From Fonsecaea monophora (lineage: Eukaryota > Ascomycota > Eurotiomycetes > Chaetothyriales > Herpotrichiellaceae): DNA of 64,000 bases. The stretch covers positions 62,001 through 126,000 of the forward strand of contig NW_019173968.1 of NCBI RefSeq assembly GCF_001642475.1, written 5' to 3'. This document shows, in pieces, positions 1-10,254 of the stretch (position 1 is its first letter; every line of letters begins with the position of its first letter). A model generated the notes under the pieces. The model was not told the origin of the DNA, made no database searches, and saw nothing but the letters and a program-made list of their open reading frames with translations. Position numbers and translations under genes: made by a program.

Positions 1-673
1 GCTGCGTTCTCATTGCCGAGAATGAAGATGAAAACACTTTGGAGTCCAAAAAGGCACAAGAAGTACCACGACAAGCTGGATACCCATCTGACATCCAGGT
101 CTCGGGTCATAACACCGGACTGCAGCATGGATTTGAATCTAATGGTGAGCGGAAATGGCAGTTTGAGAATGACGAAGCCGGCAAAGAATGCGTTAATCCA
201 GGACATGATCAGTGTCTGTGGAATCATCATGGCCATATTTCCCTTCATCATTCCCATCATACCCTCCATAGCCGCGGGGTCAGACATCGGGTTCGCTGCG
301 CCTTGATCCTTGGATTCCGGACCACCTTTCAAAAAGGTGCCTTTGTGGTAGCCATCAACAAGATATTCTTTCCGGCGGTTGAACGAAGGTGTTGTCAGCG
401 CGGCAGCAGCGTTATTTCGTAAGTTGACTCCACGAAGAAGCGCTTGTCGTTCACGGGACTCGAGAAGGCTGTTGGGGGGTTTCGGGGGAGTTTGCAGCAG
501 GACTGAGGCGTAGTGTCGTAGGACTCCGGTCAATATCATCACAATCGTGATGGGCAGCAAGATCCAATAGCTTTTGAATAAGTTAGTAGGGAATAGATAT
601 TGTAGCAGACAACGGCAACTCACAACAGAGCGGGATCACGATGGATCATTTGCTCCGCTCCTTCCACAGCCAT
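1..673 (-). CDS. EMC3: EMC3, ER membrane complex subunit 3 (partial, C-terminus off the window)
   Basis: EMC3 is a core subunit of the ER membrane complex, which inserts tail-anchored and multipass proteins; it belongs to the Oxa1/YidC insertase superfamily. The model starts at the ATG at 673, has exon 1 at 673-624, an intron at 623-571 (GTGAGT donor, AAAAG acceptor, 53 nt) and exon 2 from 570 to the window edge, giving 206 residues. The first membrane segment begins near residue 17 (FYWILLPITIVMILTG). It is followed by the family's NLLESRERQALLRGVNLR stretch, the RKEYLVDGYHKGTF motif, and the methionine-rich cytosolic region GMMGMMKGNMAMMIPQTL leading into a second membrane segment. The hydrophobic SSLSWYFLCLFGLQSVF segment is the last visible part. 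I estimate some 50 residues are missing beyond position 1. The family assignment is firm; the exact start is well supported because the spliced frame is continuous. Confidence 0.93.
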
Positions 674-1236
674 CTTGTAGTCGACCGATAGTCTGCTGAG
701 AGTTGAGAATAGATGCACAGACTTGCTTGATATTGGACTGCGGGAGTGCTACAGACGATTGCTGAGAATGTCGTTGAATGGGCGAGTTGGGTCGGGAAAC
801 CTGCCTAGTCCTTCAAATAGTGGCCGTGTGGAGTCATTCCGTCCAAACCGTGTCTATCTTGACTTCACGTTTCTACCACCATGTCCTCCAGGAGATAAAT
901 GATGAGCATACGGAGATAAAGAAGATTTGGCCGTGGCGCCCTACACATTGTCAAGACGTAACGGTAACGCGGTGTATATCAACACGACAATAATGGTTAT
1001 ATCGCAGGGTTAGCCAGACTGACAACAGACTTGCGCGGTAAGGGTGGGAATGCAGTATTCCATAACAGCAATTCTCATTCTGTCTCTTAGTTGAGACGGC
1101 GCCTTCTCTGGACGCGAAGCTAGCTTGTCATTCAGACGACACCGAACGCCCCTGTCAATGCTAACCCTCCCTATCCTCCAGTTGTGCGCGGCACCTTTGT
1201 CATATCCCAACCTCCTTCTCAGCCTCGTTCTCGCCT
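674..1236. other. Intergenic, upstream of EMC3
   Basis: This stretch separates the EMC3 start from the stop of the small cysteine protein gene on the same strand. Short open frames occur on both strands but none shows recognisable protein character. I see nothing specific beyond presumed promoter and terminator DNA. Confidence 0.5.
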
Positions 1237-1590
1237 TCAGCCCTCAGCCTTGTCAACTAGCTCCCATTCCGCCAACTCACAGTCGGCGCACACCTTCGTC
1301 ATGGCCAGCTCCTTGTATTTTGAGACCCTGATCATGGTAGGACATTTGGGCTTTTCTACCCAGCTCACTGCCCATAGTCCCCTGCATTTCCGAAAATTGT
1401 CGCAGATGTACAGAATGATGCCTTCCAATTTGTAGCCATCATCAGTTTGCTTTTCGTTGATTGATGAAAGAATGGCTGCCGCATCGGCGGGAGCTTTGTC
1501 AACGCTTTGGACGTTGCTGCGGAAGGTGAAAACGCCGCGACCGTTGGGAGATGGGTTTGGTGCGCGAGGGAAGACTTTGGTGGTCATCAT
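1237..1590 (-). CDS. Small cysteine-motif protein A, tandem paralogue of the 2042-2662 gene
   Basis: Unrecognised 117-residue protein without introns. I take the first in-frame ATG (1590, Met-Met-Thr-Thr); the open frame extends 28 codons upstream but only from a GTG. The second half contains a compact motif: ICDNFRKCRGLWAVSW, a spacer of about 14 residues, then YKELAMTKVCADCEL. Four cysteines in a C-x5-C ... C-x2-C arrangement suggest a small zinc-binding fold. The same pattern recurs in the protein encoded at 2042-2662 on the same strand, so the two look like a tandem duplication. No signal peptide or membrane segment is visible. Function unknown; the shared motif is the main evidence that the frame is coding. 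Confidence 0.55.
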   Translation of the reverse strand: MMTTKVFPRAPNPSPNGRGVFTFRSNVQSVDKAPADAAAILSSINEKQTDDGYKLEGIILYICDNFRKCRGLWAVSWVEKPKCPTMIRVSKYKELAMTKVCADCELAEWELVDKAEG

Positions 1591-2041
1591 GCTGTCCCGT
1601 TTGACGTTAGAAATTGCGATGTGTTTGGATGCGAAGGCTCTCGATCTGGGGCGCAGAGGAATCTTTGTCGACACCAGCTAGAGTGCTTGTCGTGGCTTGT
1701 AGCAGTAGGGTTGTCTGTGGTTTGAGGCAGTAGAGCGACGTGCTTGCTTGTTTGTTTGCTTGATCAGACAAGATTCTGGGTATCAAAAGGAATTTGAAAA
1801 TGAAACAAGAGACGGGGGGATTGTGTGCAGAAACATCGAGTCGTGAACAGTGAAGATGAGACGGAAAAGCAGCGTGATATCCTTGGCTTATCACAATGTA
1901 TGGTATTCGTTTGGCAGACACTGGCAGCCGATGCACAAAGCTGTAGTTTGATGCATCATCTGGTTCCAAGTTCAATAAGCCTCGCTCCCCAGCCTTGCGC
2001 AAGGAGGGCGACAAGAGACCTTCTGGAAGGCTCTGAATCTC
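1591..2041. other. Intergenic between the two cysteine-motif paralogues
   Basis: This holds the presumed promoter of the downstream small gene and the terminator of the upstream one. A (TTGC/TTGT)-rich run lies near 1740-1765. No gene is supported. Confidence 0.5.
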
Positions 2042-2662
2042 TCATGGTCGGGCAAGCTCAGTATCCATATGTGCGTCTCTGTGTTCGATCGCGGCACAGC
2101 CGAAGTGGTTGATAATACTCCATTCCTCATTCGCATCACTTTCCTCGATCACATCCCACGATAGGTCCTTTGCCAAAGTTTGGTCTTCTTCCTCAGCAGG
2201 TGCCCCTAGAGGGATGTCCTCGAATCCGGCCGTGGACATCATCCTACTTGTGTCTTCCCTGGTTTCAGTCCGTCGCTTCTCATATTTGTCAGACAGTGTC
2301 TCAGCTTGCTGTTTCCCCATCTGATGTCCCTCTTCCACGCTACTCTGTTTGTTGAATGCCTCTCTACACACACGACACAGCCTCGGGATTGCTATCTTCT
2401 TGTATGAATGCATGGTCATGGACCTCCAGACTCTCTTGCGTGGTTGTGGACTCCATTGCATCGCCCAGAGAAAGCCACAATCCTCGTAGTAGCAATAATA
2501 GTATTCGATGCCGTCAGCTGGTTGGCCAGTGAGCCTAAATGGCGGTTTTGTAAGCATGGCAACGTACAGTGGCGACTGCTCGATCGTGAGGGAACCGTCC
2601 GCTATATGACCAGCCAGCATTTTTTGGTCGGCTTGAACTGAAATAGAACGGTTTGGTGCCAT
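2042..2662 (-). CDS. Cysteine-motif protein B, tandem paralogue of the 1237-1590 gene
   Basis: Unrecognised 206-residue protein without introns, read from the ATG at 2662 (Met-Ala-Pro-Asn). Residues about 30-100 resemble the neighbouring 117-residue protein: a FRLTG segment aligns with YKLEG, then YYYCYYEDCGFLWAMQW aligns with ICDNFRKCRGLWAVSW, and SYKKIAIPRLCRVCREAF aligns with KYKELAMTKVCADCEL. The conserved cysteines (C-x4-C and C-x2-C), the LWA-x2-W core and the Y-K-x2-A helix suggest one zinc-binding domain. The remaining 100 residues are charged and probably disordered, with acidic runs (AEEEDQTLAKD) and no counterpart in the shorter paralogue. Function unknown. Confidence 0.6.
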   Translation of the reverse strand: MAPNRSISVQADQKMLAGHIADGSLTIEQSPLYVAMLTKPPFRLTGQPADGIEYYYCYYEDCGFLWAMQWSPQPRKRVWRSMTMHSYKKIAIPRLCRVCREAFNKQSSVEEGHQMGKQQAETLSDKYEKRRTETREDTSRMMSTAGFEDIPLGAPAEEEDQTLAKDLSWDVIEESDANEEWSIINHFGCAAIEHRDAHMDTELARP

Positions 2663-4094
2663 GATAACAAGGTATGATAGTGTAGTGTCGGCCGTTATTG
2701 AAATGCAAAGGGATGATTTAGAGGGGTGATTTCCTAACGCTCCGAGTTTCCGGTCGATCGTGATTTTGATGAAGCCCAACTTGGGTAAGAATTAAGCCTG
2801 TAGGATGGGAAGATATTGCAACCAACAGATGGGCTATGGTGGACTCTGATGTGGCTTCTGTGGTAGAATTTATGAACGCGTGCTGTAGAGGAGTCTTGCG
2901 CCGCCGAGTTTGATCTGCCTAATCATCAGGAGTGTGAGGACATCAGCGTGTGGTGCAGTGAAATAAGAGTGCCCAGGGTTCTGAGGACCCGTTTGGGTCC
3001 CGTCAAAAAAAATGGTTCCGGAATTTTCTCCCAAAGTTCATAAATGTTGTCTCGGCGATAGTAACTGGATACCGTTGGTTAAGGATCCATTCTGCCCGAC
3101 CAAAACGTCCCCGTAAGCTTTTTATCATGAAGCCACAAGCCCATGAATGTGCAAACAGGTCCCGGAGCAAACGCTTCAACACCAAAACAAACATAACGAA
3201 GCCACTCGACGACCAAAAGCCGAGCCCCTGCATCCCATGTGTGGCTCCCGCTGTCCGTTCCTCTGGATCTTCGCTGAAAGCAGTTCTTCGGAGAGACGAG
3301 TGCAACGAGTGCCACGCGATTCAGAACCTCCGCAATGCTGTCCCAGAGGCTTATGCATGCCGGGCTGTTACAATTTGCTCCACAGGTTTGGACAACAGTC
3401 TCCTTATGGGACACTGCGCGCCCGTTGTTCCGATGCCAACCCGAATTCATATTCGATGTTTTGTCTCTTCTTCGTGGAAGCCAACAAAGAGTGTGACGGT
3501 CAAGGTTCGAACAGCCTGTATGCTCCAAACGTGAAGAACGGTGACACAAACAGATGGAGAAGAGCCCTTTGCGCCGACGAGTGTGATGCGCCATCTTGTG
3601 GATTCCTTGTTTGTAGTGACTGACTCTCGTGTGAACAATCTGATGAACATTGGCACATGCTTGTGAAGTGATAGCAGCTGTCTCAGGGGTGCTGTCTTGT
3701 CACTGATTTCTCTGCAGGATATCACCAACAACTATTCACCAAGGGCCTGTGACAATTGGGCGGGTTAGCAATGCCCGAGCAGGTGTGCGGAGTGACAAGT
3801 ATATCACTCAGTCTTTCAAGAGCGAATAATACCGAACATAGCCGTTGAGGTTTGTGTCACTCCCGCCAGTTGCGACAACCTCCGAGCAACGCCATTGTTA
3901 ATACAGAGCAAACAAATTCTCTGTCAAAGTGCATAGATATTTCGTCCTCTCGAGCTCACTGTTTTCTTCCTGACTCGTCACCCAACATAAATAGAACACA
4001 TCTCTGTTATCGTCGACAAAGCAGCAACCGGGAGCTCCAGCAAGAACCAAACATCACTTCCCCGACAACAAGAAAGCGATTGCTCTGAATCAAA
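2663..4094. other. Gene-poor stretch with overlapping unassigned ORFs at 3079-3623
   Basis: No confident gene. Two plus-strand frames (ATG at 3127, 135 codons; ATG at 3147, 158 codons, cysteine-rich in its second half) overlap a 171-codon minus-strand frame (3594-3079). None has a domain, signal peptide or splice structure I recognise, and three long frames over the same bases usually means no more than one, or none, is real. A TATA-like ATAAATA lies at 3987-3993, about 100 bp before a short ORF at 4095. Confidence 0.4.
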
Positions 4095-4199
4095 ATGGCA
4101 GATATCGACCTCGGCATCATCAGGGACTACGGACGCGGCGGCTATGACACCACTGGAGTCCCACCGTCCTCGGGATCAGGATCAGGTTCCACTAAATGA
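4095..4199 (+). CDS. Possible 34-residue micro-ORF or first exon
   Basis: A short ATG frame encodes a protein starting MADIDLGIIRDYGRGGYD and ending in a Ser-Gly repeat (SSGSGSGSTK) before a TGA. It lies about 100 bp after a TATA-like ATAAATA (3987-3993) and behind an A-rich leader, with AAA before the ATG, which is a good fungal start context. No membrane segment or known motif is present. It could be a short peptide gene, a first coding exon of an unresolved spliced gene, or chance. Expression data would decide; I cannot assign a function. Confidence 0.3.
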   Translation: MADIDLGIIRDYGRGGYDTTGVPPSSGSGSGSTK

Positions 4200-4705
4200 G
4201 TCGGCACCCGGCTTGTTATGGTCTCAAACAGTGAAATCCATGGTAGCAGGGAATCCTCGACGATGCAGCAAGGCAAACAAGGAACACGGCATGTCCGTTG
4301 TGCCCAAGTCGCCAACAAATACCACCGGTGTCAACATGAGCTTCGAATCACATAACGACTTCTAGTGGTGATAATGTGTTGCTGGGTTGAGTTGCGCGTG
4401 GAATATGTGGATATGAGCTCTGTTTGCTCGCGGAGACCAATGAGCAACATTTTCTTGTGAGCCAGGGCAGCTCCTCCAGAGGATTCATCCATAGAGAACC
4501 ATAGATGAGCCTTAAAGCCATAGGAGCTGTCCAGCACTTCACAAGCACAATCAAAGAATTATATTCGGAACTCAGCTCCTTAAATTCAACCTGGAAGGGC
4601 TTCAGCTAGAGCGGTATTTTGGCTGAGTACCACGTAGGTACTAGCAGATTTCGATCAGGCGAGAGATTCCGTAAAAAACGACAGCTTCTGCTCTGTCATC
4701 TGGGG
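4200..4705. other. Intergenic, 3' side of NDUFAF2 gene
   Basis: This stretch contains the presumed terminator of the minus-strand NDUFAF2 gene. Only short overlapping frames occur and none is convincing. Confidence 0.5.
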
Positions 4706-5321
4706 TCATCGCTTTGCAGCCCCCGGAATCCATACCCCAGGAGCCCAGTTTGCTCCGGGATTTGAGGCTGTAGCTCCTGATTTTTTGGGCTGGTTCGCAC
4801 TGTCCTCAATACTATTGCTCATCTTTTCCGATTGCTGTGACTGGTCGGGGTGATGTCCTGCTTGAGCTCGAGGATCACCAGACAACAGGGGAGTGTCGGC
4901 CATTGGCTTCGGCTCCTCAATGTACTTTGCCTTTGCGGCCCATCTTTCATCAGCCAGCCGAGCATTGATCTTCAGTTGAGCCTGTCTCTGTACATCGGCG
5001 GCTTGTTCTTGCATGGTTGGAGGATCGTTTCGCGTCTGGCGCAGCCATTGATGCCATTGAGGTGAGATTTGCACATCTGAAAGGGAGGACAGAGTGGCTC
5101 GGCGTCGACCCTGCACAATACGTCGCCATCGATTGTGGTTGAGAGCATCTTTAAACTCCCAAAAGGTGTTGCCGTAGAGGTCTTGTCCTGTCGTAATGTC
5201 AGTCTGTTTCCACTGCTTAGGACCTTCGGCTCTTTCAATTGCGCATACCAACTAAGAATCTCTTCCTCCATGGCAAGCGAAGCATCTTCCATCGCAGCCA
5301 AAGATCTCTAAATCCTCCCAT
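4706..5321 (-). CDS. NDUFAF2: Mitochondrial complex I assembly factor, NDUFAF2/B17.2L type
   Basis: NDUFAF2 (mimitin, B17.2-like) is a mitochondrial chaperone paralogous to the complex I subunit NDUFA12; it occupies that subunit's place during assembly of NADH:ubiquinone oxidoreductase. Exon 1 (5321-5249) begins MGGFRDLWLRWKMLRLPWRK; an intron at 5248-5188 (GTATGC donor, GACAG acceptor, 61 nt) joins RFLV to GQDLYGNTFWEFKDAL. This join restores the family signature RFLVG-x-DL-x-GN-x-FWEF, which fixes the splice sites: the unspliced frame would interrupt it. ISPQWHQWLRQTRNDPPT at about residues 83-100 is the second family block. The C-terminal 60 residues are polar and variable, ending GANWAPGVWIPGAAKR. 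Total 184 residues. It shares a 338-bp divergent promoter with the calponin gene. Confidence 0.9.
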
Positions 5322-5659
5322 TGTGATGTCAGTGGGTCGACAGAGGGCGGAAAGTGTACTTCGGGTTGAAATAAAGAAAGGGCCCGACGCATTGAACGGG
5401 AGGCTGCATATATGTGGCACAATTATTTCTTGGGATCGACGTCAACCTGCAGCAAGGCCCCCATAGGCCGTTCTTCTTCGTCTTCATACTCCACAGGATC
5501 TACTTATTACATAGCCCTCCTCTAGTCGCCCTCTGCCTGCGCGGCCACTGTCGGGTCTCTCGGGCCTAGAATTCTCACTTGGATACATTACAGTCTATTA
5601 ACAGATTCATTGATCTCAAATTCAGGCGCAAACTAGGAACATTGCCAACGCCTACAACA
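5322..5659. promoter_or_regulatory. Divergent promoter between NDUFAF2 and the calponin-domain gene
   Basis: These 338 bp separate two divergent start codons and must carry both 5' leaders and promoters. I see no unambiguous TATA or CCAAT element. Both genes look constitutively needed (complex I assembly and actin cytoskeleton). Confidence 0.5.
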
Positions 5660-7660
5660 ATGGCGTCGGTCACCAGTCTCGATCAAGACATGCGCAAATT
5701 GCGCCTAGAGCGATATACCCCCGGTGCCGCAAAGGAGGTCAGAAACTGGATTGAAAGCACTCTCGGCGAGAGACTAGCTACAGGCGACTTGATGGACGCT
5801 CTGCGCGATGGAGTAGCTCTTTGCAAGTATGTGATATCCGTTGATCATGCGGCTGCCATGCTGACCTGAAACCGCAGACTCGTCAATCTAGCCGTGTCCC
5901 CAGGCATCAAGTTTAAACAGTCGAGCACGCCATTCGTGCAGATGGAGAATATCTCTCACTTCCTCCGTGCTTGCGAGCTTCCGCCGTTGAGCCTCCCTTC
6001 GCATGACCGATTCCTCACCGTGGACCTCTACGACGCCAAAGACCCCGCACAAGTCTTACAATGCATCGCTGCCTTTAGTCGCAAAGCGAATCAACTTAAT
6101 CCTTCTGCCTTTCCTACAACTCTGGGAGCGAAGAGCAAATCTGCCATGAGTCCGCAGGGAACCGGGTCCAGTGGGCCAAGATCTCCAGCATACACCACTA
6201 CCACAAGTTCGCGGCCGCGGGGTTTGAGTAATTCAACTGCGGACAACCCCTCTCTCACATTCAATCCCCTCAACAAGGCTGCGTATTCCGGGCGTGTTAG
6301 CCCCAGTAAGAACATCCTCAGCCGAGGAGGGTTGGCTTCTGGCGGTACAGTCAGCAGTTGGAGCAACAAGACTGACGAGACCAAGACCGCGCCCGCGTGG
6401 AATATTCATCAATATGGGTACATGGGAGGGGCAAGTCAAGGAAACCAAGGCGTTGCTTTCGGTGCTCGGAGACAGATTACATCCCCAGCGCCCAGCGTTC
6501 CTAGCATTGCGGAGAAAGAGAAGCGTCTCAGAGAAGAGGCTGAGAAAAGGCAATTAGAGGCAGAAGAGCTTGAGCGACAGCAGCGCGCTCAACGGGCTGC
6601 AGAAGAAGAGCAGGCACGTCTAGAAGAAGAACGTAGGTGGGCGCAAGAAACGCAACGACTGAAAGAGCAAGAAGCGGCCGAGCAGCGTGAGCTCGAGCGA
6701 CAACGCCTACAAGAAGAAGAGCGTGTCCGTCGCGAAGAACAGCGTCGCAAAGAATTGGCCTATGAACGTGACCGGGAGCGAGAGGCTCAGGATCAAGCAG
6801 AAAGAGAGGCTCTTATGGCGCAGGAACGAAGTCGCCAACGCACCGTCAGTGACGCTCGTCTCAACGGACAATTTCTCAGTCAGTACCAAGCAGGCCAGGT
6901 GAGAAGCAATGTTGCCTCTCCCCCTCTGTCAAAGCCCGCCGCAGATCAGGACTCGGCAGAAAGTAGACGCATTGCAGAACTAGAGCGTCAATTGGAGGAA
7001 ATGAAGGCTCAACAGAGACAAACCCAATCCGCCAGGCCACTACCCGAGCCCGAACCTCCGGCGCCAACATTGCCGACCAGATCCGCCGTCGGTCAAACAA
7101 GCAGCCATGAGGACGACTGGGCTGCATCAGAGCGGCAATATCTCCAGCAAGAATGGCAGAAAACGCAGAACGACCAACCACCTCCCAAACCACGACGTCC
7201 CGAACCCACACAATCAACATCGTCTCGTCCGTTACCCGACCCAGCCACCTATCAGCCAGGCACTAATCGCACAGACCGATACCTTGCCTCAAACACGGCT
7301 CCCGCTCAGCCCAATGTTGCGGCTCACCGCCCTCAAGACTTTTCCACCACGACCGAAGTGGACCTCGAAAACCAACGCCGTATTCAATCCCAGCAGCGCA
7401 CGAAAGCCGGCGGCTGGGCCTCGAAATCGCTCCTCGAGCGAGAAATGGAGCGGGAGCGAGAACGGCAGAGAGAGTGGGAAGAAGCGCAGAAGGACACCGC
7501 TTCAAGAGCCAGGGACATAAAAGAGGGAAGCGGACCTGGTCAAACCTGGGATGTCCACCAATATGGATTTGTGGGCGGGGACAGCCAGAATCGTGGAGGT
7601 CCGGGGCTAGGAGTCGGGGGCGCCAGAAGGCAGATCATCGGCCCACGACCGCCACCCTAG
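5660..7660 (+). CDS. Calponin-homology actin-binding protein with calponin-like repeats (transgelin/Scp1-related)
   Basis: Probably an actin-filament bundling protein of the fungal transgelin/Scp1 group, extended by a long coiled-coil region. Exon 1 is 5660-5826, the intron 5827-5877 (GTATGTG donor, CCGCAG acceptor, 51 nt) and exon 2 5878-7660, giving 649 residues. The single calponin-homology domain covers about residues 18-130 and reads across the splice (GVALCK joined to LVNLAVSPGIKFKQSS). A calponin-type repeat starts near residue 230 (WNIHQYGYMGGASQGN), and a second closes the protein near residue 613 (WDVHQYGFVGGDSQN). Each ends in ARRQI. Between them, residues about 265-375 are a Glu/Arg/Gln-rich coiled coil, followed by proline-rich linkers (PPPKPRRPEP) that could bind SH3 domains. 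Classical Scp1 is about 200 residues, so this is the long filamentous-fungal form. Confidence 0.9.
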
Positions 7661-7969
7661 GTGCAACACAACGCCACGTTTAACACAATTCAGGTGGGTG
7701 TGGGGAGGTGAGTGTGGACGGTGTGAGTCAAAACGGTTGCGGTTGTGGTGTTTGAGGACGAACATGCGCTTCGACGGTACCGTAGCTGGCGTTATGAGAT
7801 ACGTGCGACGAGCAATACAAGCGGTTTGGCTTCCTGGTGAGAACTGACGAGTAGAATTCCGCTCAAAAGGTTCTTCGTTGGAGTACTGGGTAGACAGTAC
7901 GCTGAACAGCTTTCGTGTGATGCTATTCCAACAATTGCCACGAGTCGCGCTTCAGACTCTTTCTCGTCC
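7661..7969. other. Convergent intergenic region
   Basis: The calponin gene and the 583-residue gene converge here, so the 309 bp hold two terminators. No gene is seen. Confidence 0.5.
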
Positions 7970-9721
7970 CTACTGCGCTGAACCCTCTATCGCTTTCTGG
8001 ATTCTCTCCCCACTTTCTACCAACCACTCCCACGCAACAGCCTCGTCTCCTTGCCTCTTCTTGCTACCTGCCTTTTTCTCTACCGAATCCGCGACACGGC
8101 TGATCCTCCTTTCCACGCCCGCCCTGGCCGCCTGAACCAATCTTTTCGTCTTCTTCAGCTCCCCCGCCCGCACAAGACATCTCGTCAAACTCTCCAATAA
8201 GAGACTGATTCTCGCGTTTGCATCGACACTGTTCTTTGACGCAGCAAAGGGGAGATATTCTTGCTCCAGCTTCCTCCCGGAGAGCAAGACATGGCTCATG
8301 TATCTAGGGGCGGAGGTTTCGAGGAGCTGTTGAAGAAGCCTTTCGCACACATTCGTCAACGACGGCAGTTCTAGGGGATTTGAAGGGTGGGGAAGGACAA
8401 TCTGTGCGAAGGCAGCGACAGGGAGAGGGCGAATAAATTCCACGTAATTGGTATAGAGGTCTTCCAGGTCGGGAAAGGTCGTCGGGGAGGTCGCCATCAG
8501 AGTCTGGTGAGAGGAGATGTGGATGAGCAGCTTTAACAGCCGGAGACGGAGAGAGACGCAAGAAGGGCCACCAAGTTTCGTGGACAGGGAGGTTGAGGAG
8601 CCCTCCCCATCTGTGGCATACCCGCTGTGTAAACTGCCACCACTGGTCTTTGGCGTTACTCCCTTCGACGAAGGTGTCTGGATCCGTTTGCGTGCACGCT
8701 TTGGTGGTCGTCCACTTGCTCCCGTGCCAGTGCTTGCCACGTCGTCGTCGTCGTCGTCGTCGCCGTCTTCTAAAATGTCCAAGTCGTCCTGGCCCAAATA
8801 GTCGCCGTAGATATCCTGGTCAATATTGACGTCGACTTCCCGTTTCTTGAGATTCACGTCTTCCCGCGGGGATTCTTTCAATTCATTAGGGAATACCTCA
8901 CGGAACTCGCTAAGGGAGCGCGGACTCCCATCGGCAAAAATAGCTCGCAGGATCCGTCTTGCGCGTCCATGTCCACCCCCGGAGAGTTCGATGTACTGCC
9001 AGAGCAAGGCTTCATCGACAGTTGTATCCCCTGATGTGGATCGGATGTACCAGTCTTCTTCTAGCACATCAATGAGGAACCCAAGCAGAAGCTGGTAATG
9101 ATTCCATCGCGTCATATAAATTCCGGGGTGGCATGCACAGTTGAATGCCCAACCCACAAGTTCCCAGAAGTCTTCGGCTCGTGCCCAAAGGCTCTGTGAG
9201 CGGGCATAGGGAGTATTCAGATCACTTGCGCCAGCTGCTCTATCGCCTTCGCCGCCCCCAGCATCGTGCTCATCATCGTCAAACGGATGGTCACTGCGGC
9301 GGTTGACTCGAGAGTCGAATTTACGGAACGAAAATGCGGTGTTGAAGTCAGCATTGACAGGTCCGACGAGATTTTGGATTAGCCTAAGCAGACGAAGAGC
9401 GGCATTGGCTTGGTTCCACTTCTCGCGTGAATTGGTTCCGGATGTAGTAGTGGGGTGGACTGCTAGTGTGGCAGCAAGGGCGATTTGAGCAGGTGGTGGA
9501 ATTATGGCCGGCGCGAGACGAGCGAGGGGGGACGCGCTGTTGCCGATTATCGATAGGAGGAAGCTGAAAGCTTGGGTAAATAGCCCTTCTTCAAAGTAGG
9601 TCTGTACTTGCTGCGCTAGCTCAAAAGGAAGTTCTTTTGCTGGCCGGTATTGTCTGGGTTCTCTGGACATGGTTTGGTTTGCAGGTGAGGACAAGGGTGA
9701 AGAAGGGCCAGGAAGGGCCAT
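7970..9721 (-). CDS. Conserved-looking protein of unknown function, 583 residues
   Basis: I do not recognise this single-exon protein. The ATG at 9721 is the first in frame; a second Met 18 codons later (MSREPRQYRPAKELPFELA) is an alternative start. Residues about 30-330 are mostly helical and tryptophan-rich (ARAEDFWELVGWAFNCACHP, EALLWQYIELSGGGHGRAR), resembling an alpha-helical repeat or scaffold fold. Then come an acidic linker with seven aspartates in a row (encoded by a GAC repeat at about 8740-8762) and a basic PPKRARKRIQTPSSKG, a plausible nuclear localisation signal. A second helical segment of about 170 residues follows (SPTTFPDLEDLYTNYVEFI). No signal peptide or membrane segment. 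A nuclear scaffold role would be a guess. Confidence 0.8.
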   Translation of the reverse strand: MALPGPSSPLSSPANQTMSREPRQYRPAKELPFELAQQVQTYFEEGLFTQAFSFLLSIIGNSASPLARLAPAIIPPPAQIALAATLAVHPTTTSGTNSREKWNQANAALRLLRLIQNLVGPVNADFNTAFSFRKFDSRVNRRSDHPFDDDEHDAGGGEGDRAAGASDLNTPYARSQSLWARAEDFWELVGWAFNCACHPGIYMTRWNHYQLLLGFLIDVLEEDWYIRSTSGDTTVDEALLWQYIELSGGGHGRARRILRAIFADGSPRSLSEFREVFPNELKESPREDVNLKKREVDVNIDQDIYGDYLGQDDLDILEDGDDDDDDDVASTGTGASGRPPKRARKRIQTPSSKGVTPKTSGGSLHSGYATDGEGSSTSLSTKLGGPSCVSLRLRLLKLLIHISSHQTLMATSPTTFPDLEDLYTNYVEFIRPLPVAAFAQIVLPHPSNPLELPSLTNVCERLLQQLLETSAPRYMSHVLLSGRKLEQEYLPFAASKNSVDANARISLLLESLTRCLVRAGELKKTKRLVQAARAGVERRISRVADSVEKKAGSKKRQGDEAVAWEWLVESGERIQKAIEGSAQ

Positions 9722-10254
9722 CTCTCGATGGCACAGAATGGGAGGGTATATATGGCGGAATACTTGAGGCTCTTAAGTACAAATGCTTGAGTGGGTAGGG
9801 AAACGTCTAATCATGACCGAGCCAGCCTTGATGAAGACGTGAAGTTTATCAGCCTCACGCAGCCTTGCACAGCCTTGTTTGGTGCTGATTGAGGATTAGC
9901 GTGGAATTTCTAAAAATCGATGTTCAGCCTCGACGCGTGTTGCTTGTCTCATGCTCGCGTCAGTCACTGTGCACATGAGCCCGCCTTGCATCGAAGCGCT
10001 CCAGCTTTCCAACGCTCGACAATCTTTCAGTGGCCCAACCATTATATAGGGAACGATTCTGGGAGACTCCTCATCCTCAGTTCAACACCGCAATGGGTAT
10101 CGTGTCCCACCTCCTGTTACACCACGAGCCGATCAGGTTCGAAGGCTACATGTACCATTTCAAACATCGTGCATACAATACAGACTTGGACTAACGCTCA
10201 TCCCGAGAATGCAGGTCTCCTCCACGCTTTGTTCCCGAATTGCATCGGTTTCCT
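9722..10254. other. Intergenic, promoter of the 583-residue gene and terminator of the monooxygenase
   Basis: No gene is supported here. A TATA-like TATATA occurs near 9750, just upstream of the 583-residue gene's start on the minus strand. Confidence 0.45.

Noticed and set aside
3495..3520. GGTTCGAAC-like string resembling a tRNA B box
   Set aside because: No matching A box or acceptor and anticodon stems could be found around it. The same applies to similar strings near 10138 and 35542.
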